Source: an uncultured Clostridium sp. (GTDB taxonomy: Bacteria > Bacillota > Clostridia > TANB77 > CAG-508). Taken from it: a stretch of DNA of 64,000 bases. The stretch lies in NCBI GenBank assembly GCA_948469655.1, contig CAOKMF010000005.1, positions 1 to 64,000 of the forward strand, read 5' to 3'. Shown piece after piece: positions 42,801 to 54,092 of the stretch. Within the stretch, counting starts at the first letter, position 1. Each line of letters starts with the position of its first letter. The notes beneath the pieces are model-generated. The model was not told where the DNA came from. It made no database searches and saw nothing but the letters and a program-made list of their open reading frames with translations. The position numbers were made by a program, and so were the translations under genes.

Positions 42801-43433
42801 TCCCCATGGAGTTTTTTCAAAGCTAACTTTTTCTATATTAAACATATTTATTTTTTCTTCAAGCCAAACTTTTGGATAAGGCATACTTTGTATGAAATTG
42901 TGTATATCAAGTATTACTTCTTTAAGCGTTTCGTCTCCTTTATAGCTTGTATACATGTTTACTAATTTTAAAAATTCTTCATTTTCTTCTTCATACTTTG
43001 TTTCAAATAGTTCTTCTAGAGTTTCTTGCTTTAATATTTGTATTTCTGTGTTTTCAGCAATTTTAAGATTTGGAGAAATTCCTATTTCAAAAAAATTATT
43101 CTTGACGACATCTAGGCAAAATGCATCTATTGTACAAATACTTGCTTTTGAAAGAAGAATAATTTGTCTTGCTAAGTGCTTATCTCTAGGATTCTCTTCT
43201 ATTTTTTTATATAACGTATCTAATATCCTTGCTTTCATCTCTGATGCAGCAGCTTTTGTAAATGTTACAACCAAGATTTTATCTATGTCAATTTTATCAT
43301 TTATTACTTTATTTACAATTCTTTCTACAAGTACTGCTGTTTTTCCGCTTCCTGCCGCTGCTGCAACAAGTATGTTTTCTCCTTTTTCATTAATTGAAAG
43401 TAATTGCTCGTTAGTCCATTTTACTTTGCCCAT
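39835..43433 (-). CDS. addA: ATP-dependent helicase/nuclease subunit A
   Basis: 1198 residues from the ATG at 43433 with GGAGG upstream. UvrD-type helicase: Walker A AAAAGSGKTAVLVERI, DEYQDSN, QSIYKFRGA, then the C-terminal PD-(D/E)XK nuclease (VQGIIDLYY, VLVDYKTD). With AddB it processes double-strand breaks. No addB is in the window. In-frame CGG at 41613 (TSSGYLDS) and 41327 (MPLGEFIWK) must be read with +1 to join three pieces. AGC GGA in its Walker A loop is out of frame and needs no shift, in contrast to RecG and PriA. Confidence 0.95.
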
Positions 43434-43544
43434 AAATTCCTCCAAATATATTTGTTACATGATATCACAAAATGAACTTTTTTTCCATATTTTAAATATT
43501 TTTTTATATTTTGGATATTCTAACTATTAAATGGAGGTAAAAAA

Positions 43545-43979
43545 ATGGATAATAATGAGAATTTAAAAGTTTTAAAAGAACTTCACACAGGAGCCCAAAT
43601 GGGAATAAAAGCTATTTCCTATGTTTCTGAAAAAGCTGAAAATGAAGAGTTTAAGAGAGAACTTAGTACTCAGTATAATCAATATGAAGATATCTTGAAT
43701 AAAGTTACTGATATTTACAATGATTTCGGTGAAGTTCCTTCTACTTCTAATATTAAAAATGATGTAATGACTTGGATGGGAGTTCAAATGAATACTATGA
43801 ATGATAGAAGTAACTCTAAACTTTCTGAAATGTTAATACAAGGAACTGTTATGGGTATTATTGAAGGACGCAAGATTTTAAATAACAACCCTAATGTTGA
43901 TACAAATATAAAAGATACATTAAATGAATTTGTACAGCTTCAAGAAAATTCTGTAACAAGATTAAAAGAATTTCTTTAA
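43545..43979 (+). CDS. Helical-bundle protein, DUF2383-like
   Basis: 144 residues, nearly all helical, with the pattern of a ferritin-like four-helix bundle (KVLKELHTGAQMGIKAISYV...EMLIQGTVMGIIEGRKIL). It resembles DUF2383-type proteins, but a metal site is not evident. GGAGG precedes the ATG. TTC GGT is an out-of-frame CGG. It is divergent from addA. Confidence 0.6.
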   Translation: MDNNENLKVLKELHTGAQMGIKAISYVSEKAENEEFKRELSTQYNQYEDILNKVTDIYNDFGEVPSTSNIKNDVMTWMGVQMNTMNDRSNSKLSEMLIQGTVMGIIEGRKILNNNPNVDTNIKDTLNEFVQLQENSVTRLKEFL

Positions 43980-43987
43980 AATTAAGA

Positions 43988-44068
43988 AAATTGGACGTTA
44001 GCGGAAGCAAAGCTTCCGACGTCCACATGTGCAAAATCGCTTCGTGATTATTACACATCCCAAGGAAA
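43988..44068. repeat. Double-hairpin intergenic repeat R2, copy a
   Basis: Two adjacent hairpins: GGACG...GGAAGC-AAA-GCTTCC...CGTCC, then ATGTG...CACAT with an inner AATCGC/TTCGTGATT stem. The first half recurs at 23910-23950. It has no coding potential. Confidence 0.6.
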
Positions 44069-44114
44069 ATTAACCTTTTTGAATAGTCAAAATCTGCTAT
44101 TTTTCCTATTCAAT

Positions 44115-44160
44115 AAAAAAATAAGAGACTGGTTAATTTTAACTTAAGTCTCTTATTTTT
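44115..44160 (-). terminator. Terminator after YjcZ-like gene
   Basis: AATAAGAGACT/AGTCTCTTATT with T runs on both sides, seven bases downstream of the YjcZ-like stop on the reverse strand. Confidence 0.8.
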
Positions 44161-44166
44161 TAAGTA

Positions 44167-44340
44167 CTAGTTGTTGCAACATCCAAAGTTTGTAAATAAT
44201 AGTAAGAATATTATTAAGAAAAATAATATTTCGCTATTTCCACCACAGCCACATCCTCCAAATAAGTTTCCAAGTCCATTATTGCCACATCCACAACCAC
44301 AGTTTCTTGGTTCTCCATAATTTCTTTGTTCTTCTGGCAT
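44167..44340 (-). CDS. Gly/Cys-rich YjcZ-like small membrane peptide
   Basis: 57 residues, too short for most gene callers. A Gly/Cys/Asn-rich N-terminal half (CGCGCGNNGLGNLFGGCGCG) is followed by one hydrophobic helix (ILFFLIIFLLLFTNF) and ends GCCNN. GGAGG is eight bases upstream. It resembles the YjcZ/sporulation-associated small proteins, which insert into spore or membrane layers. That assignment is by composition only. Confidence 0.6.
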   Translation of the reverse strand: MPEEQRNYGEPRNCGCGCGNNGLGNLFGGCGCGGNSEILFFLIIFLLLFTNFGCCNN

Positions 44341-44450
44341 AATTTATACCTCCTATTTTAAAAAGTTTCTACAATATACTATGATTTTTTTGTAATTTGT
44401 GATACAATATTTGTGTATAACTATTTAAAATTTCTATATTAAAATATTAA

Positions 44451-46891
44451 ATGAAGCGAGGTTATAATAAAAAATTGAAAAACAAAGTTGAACTATTATC
44501 GCCAGCTGGAGATTTTAATTGTGTAAAGGCTGCTGTACAAAACGGTGCAGATGCAATATATCTTGGTTATTCTTCATTTAGTGCACGTTCTCGGTGCGCC
44601 TAATTTCACATTGGAAGAATTAAAAAAAGCAATAGATTATGCCCATGTTAGAAATGTTAAAGTACATTTAGCTCTTAACATATTAATTAAAAACGAAGAA
44701 TTTCCCGATGCAATTTCTATTGCAGAAAAGGCATATGAATATGGTGTCGATGCCATAATTGTCCAAGATATTGGTCTTGCAAATACTCTTATAAAACATT
44801 TCCCAAACCTTGATGTTCATGCAAGTACCCAAATGACAACAAACAACCTAAATGGAGTAAAAATTTTAGAAAATTTAGGTTTTAAAAGAGTTGTTTTATC
44901 TCGTGAATTATCCATTAGAGAAATTGAATTTATTTGCAGAAATACGAATATGGAAATAGAAACTTTTATACATGGTGCACTTTGTATAAGTTACTCTGGT
45001 CAATGCTTACTTTCTAGTATGATTGGTGGTCGCTCTGCAAATAGACGGTAAATGTGCACAGGCTTGCCGCCTTCCCTATGACTTACTTGAAAATGATAGA
45101 GTTATAAATAGTGGATACCTTTTAAGTACTAGAGATCTATGTGGATTAGAATTTATACCAAGTTTGATTGAAGCTCGGTGTTATGTCTTTTAAAGTAGAA
45201 GGAAGATTAAAATCACCTGAATATGTTGCAGTTGTCACAAGAGTATATAGAAAATATATAGATATGTACTATTCTAATTCAAAATTTGAGATTGATCAAA
45301 AGGATATAGACGACCTTCGTCAAGTTTTTAACAGGGGAAATTTCTCAAGTGGTCATTTAGATATAGATGCAAATCGTAACTTGGTATATAAAGAAAAACA
45401 AAACAATATGGGAATATACATTGGTAATGTTGCAAATTACAATGGCTCTAAAGGTCATATTACTTTAAATTTAAACGAAATGATTGCTGTTCGGAGATTC
45501 CATAACCTTTGAAAATGAGCCTACTAAATATAAAGTTTCTGAGCTTATGTTCCAAGGAAAAAATATACCTTTTGCTTGCAACAATGAGCTTATTACTATC
45601 GGCAGAATGAAAGGAAATATTAAACCTGGTGATAAGATATATAAAATATCTAATAAAAGGCTTTCTGATAGCGCTAAAATTACATATTCTGGAAAAGAAT
45701 TTAAAAAAATTAAGCTAAAATGTAAGATTATTATAAAAAGGAATAATCCTATCTCTGTTATTGTTTATCCAGGTAGAGACTATGATAACTACAAAGGTGT
45801 TTCAGTCAAATATGAATCTAAAATAATTCCAGAAGATGCAATAAATCAACCGATTACAACCGAAAAAATAATTTCGCAATTTTCAAAAACAAATGATACT
45901 CCATTTGAATTTGAAAAAATAGATGTAGAATTAGACGAAGGTTTATATATTTCAAAGCTAAGTCAAATAAATGCTTTAAGAAGGGATATACTAGAAAAAT
46001 TAAAAAAAGTAATAATTCAAAGATTTGAAAGAAACGAAGTTAAAATAAAAGAAAAAAGCTTTAAAGATAGTGCACATTCAAATCCGAAAGTATCTATGCT
46101 TCTAGCACAACTAAACCCTAGCTTTGATTATACTAACATGGAAAATGTGAATAGAGTATATGTCCCTCTTCGTTGTTTTCGTGACAGTAAAAATAAGGAA
46201 GTTATAAAAGATATAACTTCTAAGTTTAATACATATATTTATCTACCTGCTGTTATGAATTTAAACTATATGAATTTACTTGATGCTTACATTACATCTT
46301 TTATATCTAAATATGATATTAAAGGCTTCGTCTTTTCAAGCATTGGCGAATTTGGATTTATTAAAGATAGCAAAAAATATAAAGATTTTGATTTTATTGG
46401 AAATTATACTTTAAATGTTTTTAATAATTATAGTGTAGATGAGCTTTCAAGTGAAGGTCTTAGCACAATCACTTTGTCGCCTGAACTAAGTAAAAAAGAC
46501 ATTCAAGAAATAGCATCTTCTCATGCAAATAAGGAATTAATTGTCTATGGAAAGCTTAAAGTTATGACTACAAACTATTGTTTACTAGGACAATCTAACC
46601 GGTTGCTATCCTACATGTGATAGTAAATGCAAGGAACGTAATGATTATTATTTAAGAGATAGAATGGGTTTTTTGTTTAAGGTTATACCAAATAATCTTC
46701 AAACTCTTTCTAATATTTACAATTCAAAGACTCTTTCTATAGAATATTATGATTTAAATATCGATTATGCTCGTATTGATATATTGGAAGAAACTATACC
46801 TGAGATAAATAATGTAATTAGAACTGTAAAAGCTGGTAAACGCTTTGAAGGTCCTGATTACACAAATGGTAATCTAAATAGATTTGTATAG
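44451..46891 (+). CDS. U32 family peptidase with C-terminal DUF3656-like region
   Basis: 811 residues. The U32 fold begins ELLSPAGDFNCVKAAVQNGADAIYLG and continues with HASTQMTTNN, FIHGALCISYSGQC, GKCAQACRLPY and FKVEGRLKSPEYVA. The C-terminal part has YCLLGQ...CYPTCDSKC. U32 members include RlhA-type enzymes that hydroxylate rRNA. In-frame CGG at 44592, 45046, 45176, 45492 and 46600 must be read with +1, giving glycines in ARSGAPNF, ANRGKCAQ, EAGVMSF, AVGDSI and SNGCYP. AAC GGT and ATC GGC are out of frame. The ATG at 44451 has a weak site and a downstream TTG is possible. Confidence 0.9.
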
Positions 46892-46933
46892 AAAAAACAT
46901 GAGCAACTTTATTATTATTGCTCATGTTTTTTT
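46892..46933. terminator. Terminator between U32 gene and HAD pseudogene
   Basis: AAAAAACATGAGCAA/TTGCTCATGTTTTTT hairpin between convergent genes. Confidence 0.85.
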
Positions 46934-47694
46934 AATTTTTTATTGTTATTATATCAAGAACTTTATTAAAACTTTCATTATCTGTTAAAACTATATCAAA
47001 ATTTTCTTTATATGTCTCTAAGTTTTTTTTCTACATCTCTATCCAAAAAACCTACTGTTACTGTTATAGTATCTTGTAGCTTTTCTTTTGGACACATTTC
47101 TACATCTTCTACAATATCATCGTAAAAGTAAAATGTATTTTCTTTTATTTATTAATTTCTTCAAATCATCTGAAAATGAAATCTTGTTTTTATTATATGG
47201 TGTAACATTATATATGTGTCTTCTACTTTCGCTCATATCAAAAAAGTTTGAATATATATGTACATTGCTGTGAAAACAATTGTTAAATTTAAGATATTCT
47301 TGTACAACATTTTTTATACCTGAAGATATAATTATTACTGGTACATTTATTTCATACATTTTATCAAAAAATTCTTTAGTCCCATCTCTAAGATGCAAAT
47401 CTGTTTCTTCTACTGATTTTTTTACTATCTCTTCACTAAATTTACGTTTTTCTAGCAATTCCATATATCTTTTAAATCTTTCTTCATATGACTTACTATT
47501 CTTTATAGCTGTTTCATCATGTATTTTATCATATTGATACTTAAAATTATCTCCTAATAAATTAGAATAGTATAATACTTTCCAAGTACTAAAACTATTC
47601 CCTTCTGTTATTGTTCATCAAAATCAATTAAAACATAAAAATTATCTCTATTTAAATTAATTTGCTCCAATTTATTATAATTTATATATTTCAT
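46932..47694 (-). pseudogene. HAD phosphatase (UMPH-1/PSPase-like), frame-disrupted
   Basis: When repaired it reads as a 253-residue HAD hydrolase: VLIDFDETIT (motif I), VIIISSGIKN (motif II), GDIVEDVEM (motif III region). Three disruptions are of ordinary type, unlike the CGG sites: a missing base near 47617 (after GAT GA), a CGA-T at 47119-47122 where one extra base is needed, and an eight-A run at 47023-47030. At the second, reading CGAT as one residue preserves the spacing of the GD-x3-D motif. Either the gene is decaying or it holds non-standard shift sites. AGGAAG precedes the ATG. Confidence 0.6.
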
Positions 47695-47722
47695 ATATTT
47701 TACTTCCTATATAATAAAAAAA

Positions 47723-47798
47723 TGGCAGGGGTACTAGGACTCGAACCCAGACTTGTGGTTTTGGAGACCATCGTGCTAACCATTGACACTATACCCCT
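47723..47798 (-). tRNA. tRNA-Trp (anticodon CCA)
   Basis: 76 bases with encoded CCA end. Acceptor AGGGGTA/TACCCCT, anticodon loop CTCCAAA (CCA), T-loop GTTCGAG. It reads UGG, so tryptophan is assigned normally. No tRNA for arginine or glycine is found in the window. Confidence 0.94.
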
Positions 47799-47875
47799 AC
47801 ATTACTTATATATATTAGCACATATCTTTAAAATATGCAAGAGAAATATAATATATCGAAAAAAATTAAGCAGAG

Positions 47876-47982
47876 CGTCAATTTTTTTCGCCAGTACCTA
47901 AAAGTAAGTCATATATACTCGAGAAAAATTGAACGAAGTGACAATTCTTCTCGAAATAAGGACCATTAGGCCGATTGCGACG
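47876..47982 (-). repeat. Palindromic repeat R3, copy b, abutting tmRNA
   Basis: On the reverse strand it begins CGTCGCAATCGGCCTAATGG at the base after the tmRNA CCA end, includes a CGAGAAGAATTGTCACTTCG stem-loop, and ends near ATTGACG. It is the diverged counterpart of R3a after tRNA-Leu. Confidence 0.7.
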
Positions 47983-48339
47983 TGGTGGAGATGAGGAGAG
48001 TCGAACTCCTGTCCAATAACAATTCCATATAAACTTCTCCGAGTGCAGTTTATTAAATAAAATTCCCAAAAACCTAAGTTAATAAACAAGTTTTAAGTTT
48101 TTAGTAGTTTCAAATATACCCACTACCTAGAAACATCAGTAGCTTTGTTTCCTACGAAAGTATGCGCCTTATCTAGAAACCGTAGGCTTTTCTAGTAAGA
48201 CGTAGCCACATTTAGGCAGCTAATGCTAATTCTCTATTATCAGCGTTTATTTTAATTTTTCGCTTTTTTTAGGTGGCCAAGCGAATCCACCACTCGCTAT
48301 TTATACTTCTTTGTTAATGTCGAAACCAAATACATCCCC
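47983..48339 (-). ncRNA. ssrA: Transfer-messenger RNA (tmRNA)
   Basis: 357 bases. The 5' GGGGATGTATTTGGTTTCGAC pairs with the 3' CATCTCC before ACCA, forming the alanine-tRNA-like end with GTTCGACTC T-arm. The tag reading frame ends ADNRELALAA and stop (48212-48243), the usual ALAA degradation tag. tmRNA rescues ribosomes that stall or run off. It would be relevant if CGG decoding sometimes fails. Confidence 0.94.
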
Positions 48340-48480
48340 ACATATAATTATATTATACATGTTTTAGTTTTATTTTGCAATAGTTATAATTTTGAAAAAT
48401 TTCCCATTTTTTATTTTACATGTCAATCAAGGTTTACTTGTTAGTTTCTTAAAGACTTGATATTTTAATGATAATATATA

Positions 48481-48499
48481 TTTAACATCCTAGGTTAAA
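48481..48499 (+). promoter_or_regulatory. Inverted-repeat operator upstream of XRE gene 2
   Basis: TTTAAC-N7-GTTAAA 34 bases before the ATG, matching 24017-24035 except for one spacer base. The flanking bases are also similar. Confidence 0.7.
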
Positions 48500-48532
48500 C
48501 TAATACTAATATGTATATAAAGGAGAAAATAT

Positions 48533-48862
48533 ATGGCATTAGATTATAAATTAATTGGAGAAAGATTAAGAAAGGCAAGAATAAAAAAAGGATATACTCA
48601 AGAAAAATTAGCTGAAGTTATGGACCTTTCTATCGCTTATGTAAGCAGAATTGAAAATGGTAAAACACGTTTAAATTTAAAACGTTTAAATGAAATTTGT
48701 ACTCTACTTGATACTTCTGAAAGTTATATTTTAAATGGAGTATCAGATAATTCTAGCTCATATTTAAATAATGAACTTAGCTCTATTTTACAAGATTGTT
48801 CTTCAAAAGATAAAGAATTAATCTACCAAATTGCAACTATTATTTCTGACAAAAATAAATAA
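48533..48862 (+). CDS. XRE-family transcriptional regulator 2
   Basis: 109 residues. Same architecture as the protein at 24064 (GERLRKARIKKGYTQEKLAEV, SRIENGKTRLNLKRLNEI, SESYILNGVSDNSSSYL). Duplication included the upstream operator. No CGG codon. Confidence 0.85.
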   Translation: MALDYKLIGERLRKARIKKGYTQEKLAEVMDLSIAYVSRIENGKTRLNLKRLNEICTLLDTSESYILNGVSDNSSSYLNNELSSILQDCSSKDKELIYQIATIISDKNK

Positions 48863-48882
48863 ATTTTTATTATTATGTAATC

Positions 48883-48907
48883 AAAAGCACCTTGAACAAG
48901 GTGTTTT
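48883..48907 (+). terminator. Terminator after XRE gene 2
   Basis: AAAGCACCTTG/AAGGTGTTTT hairpin 20 bases after the stop codon. Confidence 0.75.
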
Positions 48908-48920
48908 ATTTATATTAATC

Positions 48921-48949
48921 TTGAAATTTATGTAAATTTATAGTATAAT
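48921..48949 (+). promoter_or_regulatory. Cassette 4 promoter
   Basis: TTGAAA (48921-48926) and TATAAT (48944-48949) with a 17-base spacer that contains TTTATGTAAA (48927-48936), the reverse complement of the spacer motif in cassettes 1-3. Confidence 0.8.
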
Positions 48950-49054
48950 TTTTATGATATGGGTCAAGACCTATGTAGTAAATCTCCTATATATGTAGTC
49001 TTTACTACAAAAAATACTATAATTACAACAAAAAAAGAAAGGAGTTTTAAAACC

Positions 49055-49735
49055 ATGACAGATGGGTATAAAACAAAGCGGACACCAAATATTTTAAGGT
49101 ATGACAAAAAATCAAGCAAAATTGCAGAAAATGTAAGCTCTATAAACGTTGAAGAAGCATGTGCTAACGTCAACATTACCATTACTGAATCAAAAAATAT
49201 TTCAGTTTATCTACATGGCACAATCGACATTTACGGCAATGTAAACTTTGAATCAGAGCTTCAAGATGATGGCACACTGCTTGTTAATTTGAATACAACT
49301 GGCGTTATTCACCAAAACAAATTGGTATTAGATATTTTTATTCCAGTTTATAAATCTTTAGATAATATATTTATCAAAAGCAGTATGAATATCTTTATCG
49401 ATAATGGCATTTCTGCAAAAAATATTAATATAACATCTATTTCTGCTGATGCTCTTGTTTATGCAAGCTTTGCAACTGCTTCTATACACGCTTCAGATAA
49501 AATTGACGTTAATGTATTTGCAGAGCAAAATATTTCACTAGACATAGCAACAAAATATGGCGATGTAACTGTAAATTTAGGAAATATTGCAAATATAAAC
49601 TTTACAAACCTTTATAATCCCAAAAAATCAGAATTTACATGCAAAGAAATCATTAACGATTTTGTTCCTGTTGCTGGTGGATTTGTCGCAGATTTAAGTT
49701 ACAGCCTTGGAACTGGGAAAATGACAGTCTGTTAA
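49055..49735 (+). CDS. Cassette 4 protein, adhesin-like beta-helix, unknown
   Basis: 226 residues from the ATG at 49055 with AAAGGAG upstream. The sequence is a run of short beta strands (NVNITITESKNISVYLHG...) resembling DUF4097/auto-transporter-like beta-helix proteins, without a signal peptide. Function unknown. Codon 9 is an in-frame CGG (49079-49081). The frame is open without a shift, and with a +1 shift it would stop after 13 codons. It has its own promoter and terminator and GC-richer codons. Confidence 0.6.
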   Translation: MTDGYKTKRTPNILRYDKKSSKIAENVSSINVEEACANVNITITESKNISVYLHGTIDIYGNVNFESELQDDGTLLVNLNTTGVIHQNKLVLDIFIPVYKSLDNIFIKSSMNIFIDNGISAKNINITSISADALVYASFATASIHASDKIDVNVFAEQNISLDIATKYGDVTVNLGNIANINFTNLYNPKKSEFTCKEIINDFVPVAGGFVADLSYSLGTGKMTVC

Positions 49736-49758
49736 TTCTATATTTTTCTTTATGATTT

Positions 49759-49793
49759 TAAAGCGGCGCCATTAATTATGACACCGCTTTTTT
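49759..49793. terminator. Cassette 4 terminator
   Basis: AAAGCGG.../...CCGCTTT hairpin followed by a T run, also facing the convergent groEL. Confidence 0.82.
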
Positions 49794-49804
49794 CTTTTTA
49801 TATT

Positions 49805-51445
<1,641 letters not shown>

Positions 51446-51472
51446 CTATCATTCCTTTCATCTATAAATTTG

Positions 51473-51595
51473 TAAATCGGACAAGAATGGGTATAATGCA
51501 AGGCGTTCGAAGCAAATTGTCTGAGATTAGGCTATTGCCTATCGAAATCAATTTGTTTGAAGAACAACGACGCAGCATGCCCATTATTGTTCGAT

Positions 51596-51598
<3 letters not shown>
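51473..51598. repeat. Palindromic repeat R1, copy b, inside groESL
   Basis: 126 bases whose ends TAAATCG and CGATTTA are inverted, with further pairing of GGACAAGAATGGG and CCCATTATTGTTC, GGCGTTCG and GAACAACG. It fills the space between the groES stop and groEL. It is the best preserved copy of the family also at 10256-10426. Confidence 0.78.
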
Positions 51599-51926
<328 letters not shown>

Positions 51927-52118
51927 TATAATTTATACCCTTTTTTAAAAAAAGTCAATAGTATTTACAAAAAATTCATAAAAAAACGAATTTATAATAC
52001 ACATAAGTATATGACTACTTTTTTAATTTAATTACAGAAAATCTATATTTTGTTGATTTTTTTATAAAAATGTAGTATAATGTATATTATAATTCTTTAG
52101 GAAGAAAGGAGAATTATT

Positions 52119-52548
52119 ATGTGGTATATGTGGTTAATTGCTGCTGGAATATTCTTTATAGCAGAAATTATAACCGTTCGGATTCATGATTTTCTGGCTT
52201 GGAATAGCTGCTTTAATTGTTTGTCTTCTTAGTTTATTCGTACATAATTTATTTGTTCAAATGGCTATATTTTTAGTTCTTTCTGCGGTCTTATTACTTT
52301 TAACTAGACCTTTTGTAGAAAAATTCGTTATAAAAAAAGACGAAAAAGTCATAACTAATGCTTATTCAATAATCGGTCAAAAAGCAAAAGTTATTAAATC
52401 AATGGACCCTGTAACTAAACTTGGACAAATTAAAGTTGGCACTGAAACCTGGACAGCAAAAACAAGCAATGATGTTTTATTACAAGAAGGAGATATTGTA
52501 AAAGTAGAAGCAATAGATGGTGTAAAAGCTATCATATCTAAATTTTAG
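52119..52548 (+). CDS. NfeD-like membrane protein
   Basis: 142 residues. Two to three transmembrane helices (about 5-70) and a C-terminal OB-fold NfeD domain (SIIGQKAKVIKSMDP...EGDIVKVEAIDG). NfeD proteins partner with SPFH proteins, which is what follows 43 bases downstream. In-frame CGG (52179-52181) within helix 1 (EIITVGFMIFWLG) must be read with +1. GCG GTC and ATC GGT are out of frame. AAAGGAG precedes the ATG. Confidence 0.88.
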
Positions 52549-52591
52549 TTATTAACATTTATATATATTAAAAATTTAAGGAGGACTTTTT

Positions 52592-53497
52592 ATGTGGTTT
52601 TTAATCGTATTACTAATAATAGTACTTATAATTGCATTTAAATCAATTAAAATCGTTAAACAAGCTGAGGTTTACATTATTGAAAGATTAGGAAAATATC
52701 ATAAGATAGCTGATGCTGGTCTTACAATTATTGTTCCATTCTTTGATCATGTACGTTCTGTTGTAAGTTTAAAACAACAAACAATGGATATTCCACCTCA
52801 AGGAGTTATTACAAAAGATAATGTTACAATAACAATAGATACTGTAGTTTTCTATAAAATTACAGATCCTGCAAAAGCAGTTTATGAAATTCAATCTTTA
52901 AGAAAAGGTATTGAATATTTGGCTATCACAACCATTCGTGATATTGTTGGTAAAATGGACTTAGACCAGACATTTAGTTCAAGAGATGCTATCAATGATC
53001 AATTAAGACTTATCCTTGATGAAGCAACAGACCAATGGGGATGTAAAGTAGATAGAGTTGAAATTAAAGATATTACTCCACCTGCTGATATACGTGACGC
53101 AATGGAAAAACAGATGAATGCTGAAAGAAATAAAAGAGCTGCTATTCTTCAAGCTGAAGGTGAAAGACAATCAGCAATTACAATTGCTGAAGGTGAGAAA
53201 GAAGCTGCTATTCTTGCTGCTGATGCAGATAGAGAATCTAAGATTAGACGTGCAGAAGGTGAAGCTGATGCTATAAAGAAAGTTGCTGAAGCAAAAGCTA
53301 AAGAAATTGAAATGGTTTATGGAGCAATAAAGAAAGCAGCTCCAGATGATAAACTAGTTCAAATTAAATCTTTAGAAGCTCTAAAAGAAATCGCAGACGG
53401 AAAAGCAAATAAAGTATTTGTTCCATTTGAAGCAACAGGTGCTTTATCAGGACTTGGAGCTGCTGCAGAAGTAATTAAAGAAAAATCTTCAAAATAA
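52592..53497 (+). CDS. SPFH/band 7 (paraslipin-type) membrane scaffold protein
   Basis: 301 residues. One N-terminal membrane helix, then the SPFH domain (VYIIERLGKYHKIADAGL, IDTVVFYKITDP) and a helical coiled coil (AILQAEGERQSAITIAEGEK...). It organises membrane microdomains. It is co-transcribed with nfeD. No in-frame CGG, and GAC GGA near 53399 is out of frame. Confidence 0.93.
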   Translation: MWFLIVLLIIVLIIAFKSIKIVKQAEVYIIERLGKYHKIADAGLTIIVPFFDHVRSVVSLKQQTMDIPPQGVITKDNVTITIDTVVFYKITDPAKAVYEIQSLRKGIEYLAITTIRDIVGKMDLDQTFSSRDAINDQLRLILDEATDQWGCKVDRVEIKDITPPADIRDAMEKQMNAERNKRAAILQAEGERQSAITIAEGEKEAAILAADADRESKIRRAEGEADAIKKVAEAKAKEIEMVYGAIKKAAPDDKLVQIKSLEALKEIADGKANKVFVPFEATGALSGLGAAAEVIKEKSSK

Positions 53498-53514
53498 GCT
53501 AAGATAAGATAAAT

Positions 53515-53543
53515 AAAAAAATCCCCTTTAGGGGGGTTTTTTA
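53515..53543 (+). terminator. Terminator after SPFH gene
   Basis: AAAAAAATCCCC/GGGGGGTTTTTT hairpin. Confidence 0.85.
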
Positions 53544-53549
53544 TTTGCT

Positions 53550-53750
53550 TTATTCAATTCCATACTTTTTCTTGAATTTGTCTGCTCTACCACCTGTTGT
53601 ATTTTGTTTTAAGTTTCCTGTCCAAAAAGGATGGCATTTTGAACAAATATCAACGCTCATTGATTTTTTTGTTGATTTTGTTGTTATAACATTTCCACAT
53701 GCACATGTTATAGTTGCATCTGTAAATTCTGGATGTAATCCTTCTTTCAT
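53550..53750 (-). CDS. rpmE: Ribosomal protein bL31, zinc-binding form
   Basis: 66 residues from the ATG at 53750 with GAGGTG upstream (an in-frame GTG at 53762 overlaps the site and is rejected). MKEGLHPEF, CACGN and CSKCHPFWTG supply the zinc cysteines. It ends ADKFKKKYGIE. Confidence 0.95.
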   Translation of the reverse strand: MKEGLHPEFTDATITCACGNVITTKSTKKSMSVDICSKCHPFWTGNLKQNTTGGRADKFKKKYGIE

Positions 53751-53803
53751 TATGTATTTCACCTCTTTCTTAAATAGCTTATCTATTTAGTATATTTTAA
53801 ACA

Positions 53804-53962
53804 TTACTTATTTTCTTTTTGTTCTTTATCAGCAATGTATTGTGCAGATTGTTCCAATTGTGTAATATACGGTATTTTATAGGCTAATTTTGCAACTACA
53901 TTAAATAAGCATGCTATTATTACTATTAATAACCCTATTTTTTTCCAATATTTTGCAAGCAT
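53804..53962 (-). CDS. Small single-helix membrane protein
   Basis: 52 residues (MLAKYWKKIGLLIVIIACLF...). One N-terminal helix and a charged tail ADKEQKENK. GTAGGTG upstream serves as a weak site. Family not recognised, and it may be coupled to the genes upstream of it on the reverse strand. Confidence 0.5.
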   Translation of the reverse strand: MLAKYWKKIGLLIVIIACLFNVVAKLAYKIPYITQLEQSAQYIADKEQKENK

Positions 53963-54092
53963 AGCTACACCTACTTTCTTTTAAGCTTTTACCGTACTAT
54001 TTATTATACACACTTTTTTTATGTTTGTCAATTACTTGCACAAAAAATGTAACAAATGTGCATATTTGTTACATTCTTTTATTTTACTTATC

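Noticed and set aside
43348..43370. A CGGN site in the addA Walker A loop
   Set aside because: The CGG there arises from AGC GGA and GCG GCA across codon borders. The frame is continuous and no shift is needed.
47878..48089. Two 63-residue frames across the tmRNA 3' half
   Set aside because: They are shadows of tmRNA and repeat R3b. The tmRNA pairing and tag explain the region.
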